Origin: Streptomyces justiciae
Lineage (GTDB): Bacteria; Actinomycetota; Actinomycetes; Streptomycetales; Streptomycetaceae
NCBI RefSeq assembly: GCF_015163075.1
Contig: NZ_JADDXU010000015.1
Location: 186,001-250,000, forward strand
Direction of reading: 5' to 3'
Length of the DNA stretch: 64,000 nt
Under the pieces are notes generated by a model. It was not told the origin of the DNA, made no database searches, and saw nothing but the letters and a program-made list of their open reading frames with translations. Position numbers and translations under genes: made by a program. Positions 18,029 through 25,845 of this stretch are shown here, one piece after another; the first letter of the stretch is position 1; the number at the start of each line of letters is the position of its first letter.

Positions 18029-19053
18029 GCACCGATCAGCTGACCGGGCGTAACGCGCCTTCTGTGACACCTCCGTCACGGGTCCCGCCCGGCTCCCGCC
18101 GGGCGTCCGGGCTTCGCTCGCGGCGGATGCGCCGGGCCGGGGCGTTCTACGTGTTCACCGGCCCCTGGCTGCTAGGGTTCCTGGCGCTGACGGCCTACCC
18201 CCTGGGTTACGCGCTGTGGCTCAGCTTCACCAACTCCGACGGCCTGACCTCCCACCCCCGCTTCGTGGGACTGGACAACTACCGGGAGGTCTTCACCGAC
18301 CAGGACACCCTCGCCTCCCTGGCCCGCACCGGCCTGTTCACCGCCGTCACCGTGCCGCTGACGATCATCGCGGGGCTCTTCCTCGCGGTGCTGGTCAACC
18401 AGCCCATTCGGGCGCGCGGCGTGTTCAGGACGCTGATCTACCTGCCCGCCGTGGTGCCGCCGGTCGGTGCCGCCCTCACCTTCAAGCTGATCTTCGACCG
18501 TGATTCCGGCTCCGCCAACGGCCTGCTGGACATGCTCGGCGTCAACGGGGTGACGTGGCTGGCGGATCCGTACGCCCGCTACGTGCTGATCATGCTGACG
18601 CTGTGGGGCACCGGGAACGTCATGATCATCTCGCTGGCGGGGCTCCAGGACATTCCCAGGGAACTGCACGACGCGGCGCTGGTGGACGGCGCGAGCCAGT
18701 GGCAGTCCTTCACCCGGGTCACCCTGCCGCTTCTCTCCCCCGTGCTGTTCTTCCAGGTGGTCACCGGCATCATCGCCACGCTGCAGACCTTCGCCCCGCT
18801 GCTCATCTCCCTCGACCCCACCCCCCAGGGCGTGTCGGCCGTACCGGAGAGCAACAACCTCATCATGATCAACGTCTTCACCCAGTACTTCGCCAACAGC
18901 CGCTACGGCTACGCCTCCGCCCTGCTGTGGGTGCTCTTCCTCTTCATCATGGCCGTCACCGTCCTCGTCTTCCGGCTCAGCAAGGGCGCGGTCTTCTACT
19001 CCGTGGACCCCGAAGAGAAAAAGGCCAATTCCCGCACCCTCGGAGGCAAGTGA
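18025..19053 (+). CDS. Sugar ABC transporter permease (MalF/UgpA type)
   Basis: A 342-residue integral membrane protein with about six transmembrane helices (first at GAFYVFTGPWLLGFLALTAY) and the EAA loop (ELHDAALVDGASQWQSFTRV, then TLPLLSP) that contacts the ATPase. The cytoplasmic N-terminus is long and Arg/Pro-rich. The GTG start overlaps the stop of the binding-protein gene, and its own TGA shares a base with the next ATG (TGATG), so the three importer genes are translationally coupled. Confidence 0.94.
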   Translation: MSTDQLTGRNAPSVTPPSRVPPGSRRASGLRSRRMRRAGAFYVFTGPWLLGFLALTAYPLGYALWLSFTNSDGLTSHPRFVGLDNYREVFTDQDTLASLARTGLFTAVTVPLTIIAGLFLAVLVNQPIRARGVFRTLIYLPAVVPPVGAALTFKLIFDRDSGSANGLLDMLGVNGVTWLADPYARYVLIMLTLWGTGNVMIISLAGLQDIPRELHDAALVDGASQWQSFTRVTLPLLSPVLFFQVVTGIIATLQTFAPLLISLDPTPQGVSAVPESNNLIMINVFTQYFANSRYGYASALLWVLFLFIMAVTVLVFRLSKGAVFYSVDPEEKKANSRTLGGK

Positions 19054-19874
19054 TGGTCCTGGCCCGACGCAAAGTCGTCTACATGTTGCTGGTCGCGGTC
19101 CTCGTGCTGTTCCTGAGTCCCTTCGGCTGGCTGGTCATCACCGCGCTCAAGGCCCCCTCCGAACTGCGCGCCGTGCCCATCCACTGGTGGCCGCACCACC
19201 TGACCACGGAGAACTTCTCCCAGGCGCTGACCTTCTTCGACTACCTCGGCTACGCCCGCAACTCGCTGACCATCGCCGCCCTCTACTCGGTCCTGATCAC
19301 GCTCGCCTCCGCGTGGGCCGGCTACGGCTTCGCCCGTCTCGACGCACCCGGCAAGCGGATCGTCTTCGGCCTCCTGCTGTCGACCATGATGATGCCGACG
19401 ATCATCACCCTCATCCCGACCTATCTGCTGTTCGTCAAGGCGCACCTGGTCAACACCTACATCCCGTGGGTGCTGTGGGGGCTGTGCGGCGCCCCGTATC
19501 TGGTCTTCCTCTTCCGGCAGTTCTTCACCAACATGCCCAAGGAACTGGAGGAGGCGGCGATCGTCGACGGCTGCGGTCAGATCCGCGTCTTCTGGCGGAT
19601 CTTCCTCCCGCAGTCCTGGCCGGTCATCGCCACCAGCCTGATCCTCTCCTTCAGCTGGAGCTGGGGCGACTACGTGGCGCCCGCTCTGTTGCTGGACGAC
19701 GACCGCACCACCCTCGCGGTCAAGATCGCCACCGGCTATGTCAACGAACACGGCACCGGGCTCTACACGCTCGTCGCGGCGGGCGCCGTTATGTACATCG
19801 TGCCCGTCCTGATCCTCTTTCTGATCCTCCAGCGCGGCTTCATCGCCGGCACGGCCACGTCCGGACTCAAGTGA
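19053..19874 (+). CDS. Sugar ABC transporter permease (MalG/UgpE type)
   Basis: A 273-residue partner permease. The reading frame is open further upstream, but the ATG at 19053 overlapping the previous stop and following GGAGGC is the natural start. Six helices are visible (first at VYMLLVAVLVLFLSPFGWLV), with the EAA motif in ELEEAAIVDGCGQIRVFWRI. It completes the membrane channel. The GH42 gene starts only 16 bases after its stop, so uptake and hydrolysis of the same oligosaccharide are probably co-expressed. Confidence 0.94.
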   Translation: MVLARRKVVYMLLVAVLVLFLSPFGWLVITALKAPSELRAVPIHWWPHHLTTENFSQALTFFDYLGYARNSLTIAALYSVLITLASAWAGYGFARLDAPGKRIVFGLLLSTMMMPTIITLIPTYLLFVKAHLVNTYIPWVLWGLCGAPYLVFLFRQFFTNMPKELEEAAIVDGCGQIRVFWRIFLPQSWPVIATSLILSFSWSWGDYVAPALLLDDDRTTLAVKIATGYVNEHGTGLYTLVAAGAVMYIVPVLILFLILQRGFIAGTATSGLK

Positions 19875-19890
19875 GACACAAGGGACTTCA

Positions 19891-21903
19891 GTGACCGCGA
19901 AACCCGAACTCTCCGTCCCCGGCATCGCCTACGGCGGCGACTACAACCCCGAGCAATGGCCCGAGGAGGTCTGGGACGAGGACATGCGCCTGATGCGCGA
20001 GGCCGGCGTGAACATTGTCAGCGTCGGCATCTTCTCCTGGGCCCTGCTGGAACCATCCGACCGCGTGTACGACTTCTCGCGCATGGACCGGATCCTGGAC
20101 CTTCTCCACGAGAACGGCATCGCCGCCGACCTCGCCACCCCGACCGCGGCCCCGCCGGCGTGGTTCTACCGCGCGCACCCGGAGGCGCTACCCGTTGACG
20201 CCGACGGTCGTCGGCTGTCGTACGGGAGCCGGCAGACCTTCTGTCCGTCGAGCTCCGCGTATCGTCTGGCCGCCCTGCGCATCACGGGCAGACTGGCGGA
20301 GCGGTACGCAGATCATCCGGCGGTGGCCCTGTGGCACGTCCACAACGAGTACGGCTGCCACAACAGGGCCTGCTACTGCGACACCAGCGCGAAGGCGTTC
20401 CGCCGTTGGCTCAAGGAGAGGTACGCCGCTGATCTGAGTGCGCTGAACCATGCCTGGGGCACGACCTTCTGGAGTCAGTGGTACTACGACTGGGACGAGA
20501 TCCTTCCACCGCGCGCGAGCGGCGCCGGCCCCAACCCGACCCAACTGCTGGACTGGCGCCGCTTCTGCTCGGACGAGCTGCTGTCGCTGTACAAGGCGGA
20601 GCGGGACGTGCTGCGGGCGTCGGCCCCGCGGACTCCCGTGACGACCAACTTCATCGTGATGCGGGGCGCCGACCCGCTGGACTACTGGCGCTGGGCGCCG
20701 GAGCTGGACGTCGTGGCCAACGACCACTACCTCATGTCGGACGATCCCGAGCCCGAGATCGACCTCGCGCTCAGCGGCGATCTGATGCGCTCGCTGGCGG
20801 GCGGCCCCTGGTTCCTGATGGAGCACTCCACCGGGGCGCTGAACTGGCAGCACGTCAACCGGGCAAAGCAGCCAGGGGAGTTGCGTCGCAACGCCCTGGC
20901 CCACGTGGCCCACGGCGCCGACGGCATCGCCTTCTTCCAGTGGCGGCAGTCCAGGGCGGGAGCCGAGCAATGGCACTCGGCGATGCTCCCGCACGCGGGA
21001 ACCGACAGTCAGATCTGGCGCGACGTGGTCCGGCTCGGAGCCGACCTCAAGGCGCTGGCGGAAGTGCGGGGGAGTGCCGGAGTAGCCGAGGTGGCCATGG
21101 TCTGGGACTGGAACGCCCGCTGGGCCATGGAACAGCCTGCCCAGCCCAGCTCCGCACTCCGCTTCGAGGACCAAGTCCGTTCCTGGTACGAGCCGTTGTG
21201 GCGGTCGGGCGTGGCGGTGGACTTCGTGCGCCCGGACGCGGACCTGTCGACCTACCGCCTGGTCCTGGTGCCGAGCCTGTACCTGGTCGACGACGAGGGA
21301 GCGGCCAACCTCGTCGGCTTCGCAGAGCGGGGCGGCAGCCTGGCGGTCGGCTTCCACAGCGGGGCCGTGGACGAGAACTGCCATGTGCGGCTGGGGGGTT
21401 ACCCGGGCGCGTTCCGGGAAGCGCTGGGCGTCCGGTCGGACGAGCTCTTCCCGTTGCAGCCCGAGGAGTCGGTGGCGTTGAGCGGGGGCGCTACGGGGTC
21501 GCTGTGGTCGGAGCGGGTGAGGCTGGAGGGCGCGGAGGCGGTGGTCTCGTACACCGAGGGGCCACTGACGGGTGTACCGGCCGTCACACGGCACACGCAC
21601 GGCGACGGCGTGACCTGGTACGTGGCCACGAACCCGGACCCGGCCACCCTCGCGTCCCTGCTGACCAGGATGCGTACCGAGGCGGGCGTGGCGGCGGTGC
21701 GCACGTCACCGGAAGGGGTGGAGGTGGTGCTCCGCCGGTCTCCGGACGCGGACTATCTCTTCCTGATCGACCACGCGGGAAACGGCGCGGAGGTGACCGT
21801 CGCTGAGGACGCGGTCGAACTCCTGACGGGCAAACCCGCGCCCGGTTCGGTGACGCTGGCGCCGGGGGCGATCGCGGTGGTGCGGGAACCACGCCGGGGC
21901 TGA
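19891..21903 (+). CDS. Beta-galactosidase, glycoside hydrolase family 42
   Basis: A 670-residue cytoplasmic enzyme of standard GH42 length and layout (TIM barrel, beta-galactosidase trimerisation domain, small C-terminal beta domain). The family opening GIAYGGDYNPEQWPEEVW is intact. Acid/base Glu153 is in LWHVHNEYGCHN and nucleophile Glu311 in FLMEHSTGALNW. A Cys cluster (CHNRACYCD) fits the structural zinc site seen in several GH42 enzymes. GTG start with GGGACTT ahead of it. As the last gene of the importer operon it probably cleaves beta-1,3/1,4/1,6-linked galacto-oligosaccharides brought in by the transporter. Confidence 0.95.
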   Translation: MTAKPELSVPGIAYGGDYNPEQWPEEVWDEDMRLMREAGVNIVSVGIFSWALLEPSDRVYDFSRMDRILDLLHENGIAADLATPTAAPPAWFYRAHPEALPVDADGRRLSYGSRQTFCPSSSAYRLAALRITGRLAERYADHPAVALWHVHNEYGCHNRACYCDTSAKAFRRWLKERYAADLSALNHAWGTTFWSQWYYDWDEILPPRASGAGPNPTQLLDWRRFCSDELLSLYKAERDVLRASAPRTPVTTNFIVMRGADPLDYWRWAPELDVVANDHYLMSDDPEPEIDLALSGDLMRSLAGGPWFLMEHSTGALNWQHVNRAKQPGELRRNALAHVAHGADGIAFFQWRQSRAGAEQWHSAMLPHAGTDSQIWRDVVRLGADLKALAEVRGSAGVAEVAMVWDWNARWAMEQPAQPSSALRFEDQVRSWYEPLWRSGVAVDFVRPDADLSTYRLVLVPSLYLVDDEGAANLVGFAERGGSLAVGFHSGAVDENCHVRLGGYPGAFREALGVRSDELFPLQPEESVALSGGATGSLWSERVRLEGAEAVVSYTEGPLTGVPAVTRHTHGDGVTWYVATNPDPATLASLLTRMRTEAGVAAVRTSPEGVEVVLRRSPDADYLFLIDHAGNGAEVTVAEDAVELLTGKPAPGSVTLAPGAIAVVREPRRG

Positions 21904-21952
21904 CGGCGAGGACCGGTTCGGTCACACGGTTCTCTCTGGCCCGTCGGACGTA

Positions 21953-21982
21953 TTGACCCACCGAACGCCACACCCTTAACGT
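21953..21982 (+). promoter_or_regulatory. Promoter of the secreted GH43-AbfB gene
   Basis: TTGACC (21953-21958), 18-base spacer, TAACGT (21977-21982), the same geometry as the importer promoter. The expected transcription start falls inside the inverted repeats just downstream. Confidence 0.58.
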
Positions 21983-21983
21983 C

Positions 21984-22008
21984 TGTCCGACCTTACGGAC
22001 ATTGTCCG
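21984..22008. promoter_or_regulatory. Overlapping inverted repeats, candidate operator
   Basis: TGTCCG (21984-21989) pairs with CGGACA (21996-22001) around six bases, and CGGAC (21996-22000) pairs with GTCCG (22004-22008) around three. The repeats begin two bases after the -10 hexamer, an ideal repressor position. Confidence 0.55.
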
Positions 22009-22123
22009 AAAAATCGAACAACGGGTGCGTGTCGAGCGGGAATTGAGAGAGCCACGAGAGTCCCTCCTCCGGCAGCTCCCCCCTCAATCATTCGTGGCAC
22101 CCGCAGATAGACAGGAGACGCAC

Positions 22124-23557
22124 ATGCCCGCGCTTCTCTCCCGGCTGACGGCGATATGGATCGCTGCCTGCCTCCTCTTCACAGGCCAGGTCCTGACCGC
22201 ACCGCAGAGGGCCGCCGCGGCTGACTCGGGCTATCTGATGACGCACTTCATCGGGGAGGGGGCGACCGGCCAGCAGATCTACTTCTCGCACAGCACGGAC
22301 GGCCTCAACTGGACGGACCTCAACGGGGGCGGGATGACCCTGCGTTCCACGGTGGGTACGCGCGGGGTGCGCGACCCCTCCCTGGTGCGCTCTCCGGACG
22401 GTGACCGGTACTGGATCATCGCGACCGATCTGTGCATCGGCTGCGGGCAGTCGTGGGACGCCGCCGTGTACAACGGCAGCCGCAGCCTCGTGGTGTGGGA
22501 GTCGCGAGACCTGGTCACCTGGTCGCAGCCGTGGCTGCTGAACGTCGCCGGTGCGATCCCCGACGGACGCAACGCGTGGGCCCCAGAGGCGATCTGGGAC
22601 CCGGAGACGGGCGACTACGTCCTGTACTGGGCGACGAACGCGACCCTCGACGGCGTGCTCAAGCACCGCATCTACTACGCCCGCACCTCGGAGTTCCGTA
22701 CCGTCACCACCCCGCAGCTCTACATCGACCGCCCCGGCACCCAGAACATCATCGACACCCAGATCGTCGAGGTGCCGTCCGGTGTCGGCGACTACCGCTA
22801 CGTGCGCGCCTCCGGTGACGGCCAGATCACGATCGAGGGCAGCAACTCGATCCTCGGCACCTGGACCAGTCTCGGCAACCTCTCCGGCATCGGCCTGACC
22901 GGCTCGCAGGTCGAAGGCCCGATGTGGATGAAGTTCCGGGACCGGGACGAGTGGTCCCTGTACCTCGACCAGTACTCCACGGGCCGCGGTTACCTGCCGG
23001 TCCTGACGACCGACCCGTCCGCCCCCGCCGCCTACCAGCTCCCGGCCTCCGGAAGCTACGACCTGGGCGGGACCACGAAGCGGCACGGGTCGATCCTTAC
23101 CCTGACGGCCGCCGAGGACAGCCGCGTGCTCGCGCGCTGGCCCGACACCGCGGTCAGCCGGCTCCAGTCGTACAACTTCCAGGACCGCTACGTCCGGCAC
23201 ACCGGCTTCGACGTGCGCATCGACCCGAACGTCAGCCCCGCCGAGGATGCCCAGTTCAGGGTCAGGACCGGCCTCGTGGGCTCCGGAACCGTCTCCTTCG
23301 AGTCGGTGAACTACCCCGGGTACTTCCTGCGGCACTCCGGATTCGTCTTCCAGCTCGCCTACAACGACGGCACCGCCCAGTTCGCGGCGGACGCCACTTT
23401 CCGCCAGGTAGCGGGGCTGGCCGACACGTCCTGGTCGTCGTTCCAGTCGTACAACTATCCCGGCCGGTACATCCGCCACTACGCGTACCAGCTGAGGCTC
23501 GACTCGGTCACCACAGCCACGGAACGTGCCGATGCCACCTTCCGCGTGACCGGCTGA
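22124..23557 (+). CDS. Secreted GH43-family glycosidase with C-terminal AbfB arabinose-binding domain
   Basis: A 477-residue exported protein. The ATG at 22124 follows CAGGAGACGCAC and opens a Sec signal peptide (AIWIAACLLFTGQVLTAPQ, cleaved near AAAADS). Residues 35-330 form a five-bladed GH43-like propeller with the base Asp in VRDPSLVRSPDGD, WAPEAIWDPETGDY, and the probable acid Glu in QVEGPMWMKF. Residues 345-477 are an AbfB/CBM42 beta-trefoil with the repeats LQSYNFQDRYVRHTGF, FESVNYPGYFLRHSGF and FQSYNYPGRYIRHYAY, which bind arabinofuranose side chains. It probably debranches arabinan, arabinoxylan or arabinogalactan outside the cell. It has its own promoter and operator and is followed by a terminator. 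Confidence 0.88.
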   Translation: MPALLSRLTAIWIAACLLFTGQVLTAPQRAAAADSGYLMTHFIGEGATGQQIYFSHSTDGLNWTDLNGGGMTLRSTVGTRGVRDPSLVRSPDGDRYWIIATDLCIGCGQSWDAAVYNGSRSLVVWESRDLVTWSQPWLLNVAGAIPDGRNAWAPEAIWDPETGDYVLYWATNATLDGVLKHRIYYARTSEFRTVTTPQLYIDRPGTQNIIDTQIVEVPSGVGDYRYVRASGDGQITIEGSNSILGTWTSLGNLSGIGLTGSQVEGPMWMKFRDRDEWSLYLDQYSTGRGYLPVLTTDPSAPAAYQLPASGSYDLGGTTKRHGSILTLTAAEDSRVLARWPDTAVSRLQSYNFQDRYVRHTGFDVRIDPNVSPAEDAQFRVRTGLVGSGTVSFESVNYPGYFLRHSGFVFQLAYNDGTAQFAADATFRQVAGLADTSWSSFQSYNYPGRYIRHYAYQLRLDSVTTATERADATFRVTG

Positions 23558-23602
23558 ACCACAGGAGGACAGCGCCGGCCCGCCAGTGCGGGCCGCGCAC
23601 GC

Positions 23603-23632
23603 CACTCCGCCCGCCACATGGCGGGCGGAGTG
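23603..23632 (+). terminator. Intrinsic terminator after the GH43-AbfB gene
   Basis: CACTCCGCCCGCC (23603-23615) with complement GGCGGGCGGAGTG (23620-23632), a 13-bp stem and four-base loop, 46 bp after the stop. Confidence 0.85.
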
Positions 23633-23731
23633 AGGGATCTTCCCGCCAACTGCGGGTTCCTTCGTCCACTCCCGCCGTTGAGAGTGGAGGGCACCTCCAC
23701 CTCACTGGCCACTCATGCCGCAAGGACCGTT

Positions 23732-24736
23732 ATGACCGACCGGACGACAGCAGACATCCTCGGCTCCACGACCGCCCGGCCGCCCTTCGATCCTGAACTC
23801 GCGCCCGTCCTGGAAGCGATAACGGCCGCCATGCAGCCCCTGTCCGACGAAACCCTCGCCGCGACCCGACGGTACGCGACCGAGGGGATACCCGGCATGG
23901 CACCGGTGGACCTGACGGCGGCCGGCCGGGTGAGGGTGGAGGAGCGCCAGGTCCCCGGACCGGAAGGAGCACCGGACATCACGCTGCTGATCCTCAGCCC
24001 GGTTGAGGACCGCGGCCCCACGGGGGGCGTCTTCCACATCCACGGCGGGGGGATGGTCTCCGGGGACCGCCGGACAGGCGTGGCTGCGCTCCTGCCCTTC
24101 GTGGCCGACGGCAGTGCGGTCGTGGTGTCGGTCGAGTACCGCCTGGCCCCCGAACACCCCGACCCCGCCCCGGTCGAGGACTGCTACGCCGGGCTCGTGT
24201 GGACGGCGAAACACGCGGCCGAGCTGGGCATCAACCCCGAGCGGCTCCTCATCGCCGGGGGCAGCGCCGGAGGCGGTCTCGCGGCCGGCACCGCGCTCCT
24301 CGCCCGCGACCGGGCCTTCCCCAGGCTGAGCCACCAGGTACTGGTGTGCCCCATGCTCGACGACCGCTTCGAGACGCACAGCAGCCGCATGCTGGACGGC
24401 GAGGGCATCTGGGACCGCAACAGCAACCTGTACGGCTGGACCGCCCTGCTGGGTGATCGCCGCGGCGGGCCCGACGTGTCGCCCTATGCCGCTCCGGCCC
24501 GGGCCGAGGACCTCAGCGGACTGCCCCGCACCTACCTCGACACCGGCTCGGCCGAGGTCTTTCGCGACGAGATCCTGATCTACGCCCGCCGTCTGTCCGA
24601 GGCTGGGGTGAGCGTCGACCTCCACATGTGGGGCGGCGGCTTCCACGCGTTCGACGGAATGGCGGCCCACGCCGCGCTGTCGCGGGCCTCCGCCGCCACC
24701 CGCGAGGAGTTCATCCGGCGGGCTCTCGAAGACTGA
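23732..24736 (+). CDS. Alpha/beta hydrolase, hormone-sensitive-lipase (esterase) family
   Basis: A 334-residue cytoplasmic esterase. The oxyanion motif HGGG (residues 104-107, HIHGGGMVSGD) and nucleophile Ser178 in GGSAGGG define the HSL family; the Asp is probably in TYLDTGSAEVFRDE and the His in GGFHAFDG. The start MTDRTTADIL follows AAGGACC; a longer upstream frame overlaps the preceding terminator and is not used. It could remove acetyl or feruloyl esters from plant-derived oligosaccharides, or act on unrelated short esters. The PucR-like regulator gene follows 57 bp downstream on the same strand. Confidence 0.9.
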   Translation: MTDRTTADILGSTTARPPFDPELAPVLEAITAAMQPLSDETLAATRRYATEGIPGMAPVDLTAAGRVRVEERQVPGPEGAPDITLLILSPVEDRGPTGGVFHIHGGGMVSGDRRTGVAALLPFVADGSAVVVSVEYRLAPEHPDPAPVEDCYAGLVWTAKHAAELGINPERLLIAGGSAGGGLAAGTALLARDRAFPRLSHQVLVCPMLDDRFETHSSRMLDGEGIWDRNSNLYGWTALLGDRRGGPDVSPYAAPARAEDLSGLPRTYLDTGSAEVFRDEILIYARRLSEAGVSVDLHMWGGGFHAFDGMAAHAALSRASAATREEFIRRALED

Positions 24737-24793
24737 TACGGACGGACTGGCTCCCAGCCATGCCACGGGGCGATAGTGGCCCGGGAGGTCGGC

Positions 24794-25819
24794 ATGCATG
24801 AACTCATCGGCAGGCTGGAGGTCACCGACGACGCGGCGGCCGGCGCGCTGCGCGTCATCGACCACTTCGACGGCCTGACCGAGGAACGGGCCTCGGTCGC
24901 CGCCGTGGTCCGGGCGACGGCGGCGCTGGCGGGGTGCCCCGCCGGCCTGCACGACGCCGGCCGGGGGATCACCCGCCGCTACGACTCCCGGGGACACTCA
25001 CTGCCCGAGGCCGAGAGCCGTTCCTGGGCCCGGGCCGCGGTGCCGGGGAGTCCCGGTTCGTGGGTCTGGCTGGAACGGACCGGTGAGGCGAGGCCGCTGG
25101 ACGCCCTGATTCTCGAACGCTCGGTCCGCGCCGTTCGGACGCTCACGGGCGACTTCGCTTATCACAGCGCCGCCGCGGCGGTGCGGATCGCCTGCGACCC
25201 CGATGTCTCCGATGCCGACCGGGTCGAAGCCCTCGGCATACTGCACCTCACCGGCCCCGTGACCGTTGTCGTCACCACCGTCTTCGACCTGGCCGGGCCG
25301 CGCGCCACCCGGATCGGCGCCCACACCGTCGCTCTGGTTCCCGGAGCACCGGATCCGCACCGGGACCTGCGGGCCGGGACAGCCGTCGCCCAGGTGCCGG
25401 CCCACCTCCCGGCCGCCCTGGAGCGGGCCCGGGTCGCGCTGCGGCTGACCGACCGCGTGGACGGCCCCGGCCCGTCCCTGGTGGCGTACGACGACCTCGG
25501 AGCCCTCGCCGTCCTCGCCGAACGGATCACACCGCGGGAGGCGGCCGCAACCGACGACGTGCACCGCTTGGACCAGGTACTCCTCACCCGCCCCTGGGCG
25601 ATCGACACCCTCCAGGCCGTGCTCGACCAGGCCAGCCTGCGGCAGGCCGCGATCGGCCTGCACATCCACCACTCGACCCTCCAGGACCGCCTGTCCTGGC
25701 TGTCGTCCCAACTCGGCTACGCGGTCACGAAGCCCGGCGGACGTCAACGTGCCGCCGTAGCCGTCCTCCTCTGGCGGATCGCCCACAGCGAGGATGAACC
25801 CGTCGGCAGCGAGGGCTGA
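24794..25819 (+). CDS. PucR/CdaR-type helix-turn-helix regulator
   Basis: A 341-residue protein. Only the C-terminus is diagnostic: RQAAIGLHIHHSTLQDRLSW followed by LSSQLGY is the PucR-type winged HTH, though its sequence departs from the usual LHRNTVRYRL form. The N-terminal 250 residues show no clear domain. The ATG at 24794 is chosen because GGGAGGT precedes it; an upstream GTG (24776) lacks this. It follows the esterase gene closely and may regulate it. The gene ends 26 bp before the convergent acyl-CoA dehydrogenase stop. Confidence 0.68.
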   Translation: MHELIGRLEVTDDAAAGALRVIDHFDGLTEERASVAAVVRATAALAGCPAGLHDAGRGITRRYDSRGHSLPEAESRSWARAAVPGSPGSWVWLERTGEARPLDALILERSVRAVRTLTGDFAYHSAAAAVRIACDPDVSDADRVEALGILHLTGPVTVVVTTVFDLAGPRATRIGAHTVALVPGAPDPHRDLRAGTAVAQVPAHLPAALERARVALRLTDRVDGPGPSLVAYDDLGALAVLAERITPREAAATDDVHRLDQVLLTRPWAIDTLQAVLDQASLRQAAIGLHIHHSTLQDRLSWLSSQLGYAVTKPGGRQRAAVAVLLWRIAHSEDEPVGSEG

Positions 25820-25845
25820 CAGCACAACGACAGAAGAGCAGGTGA

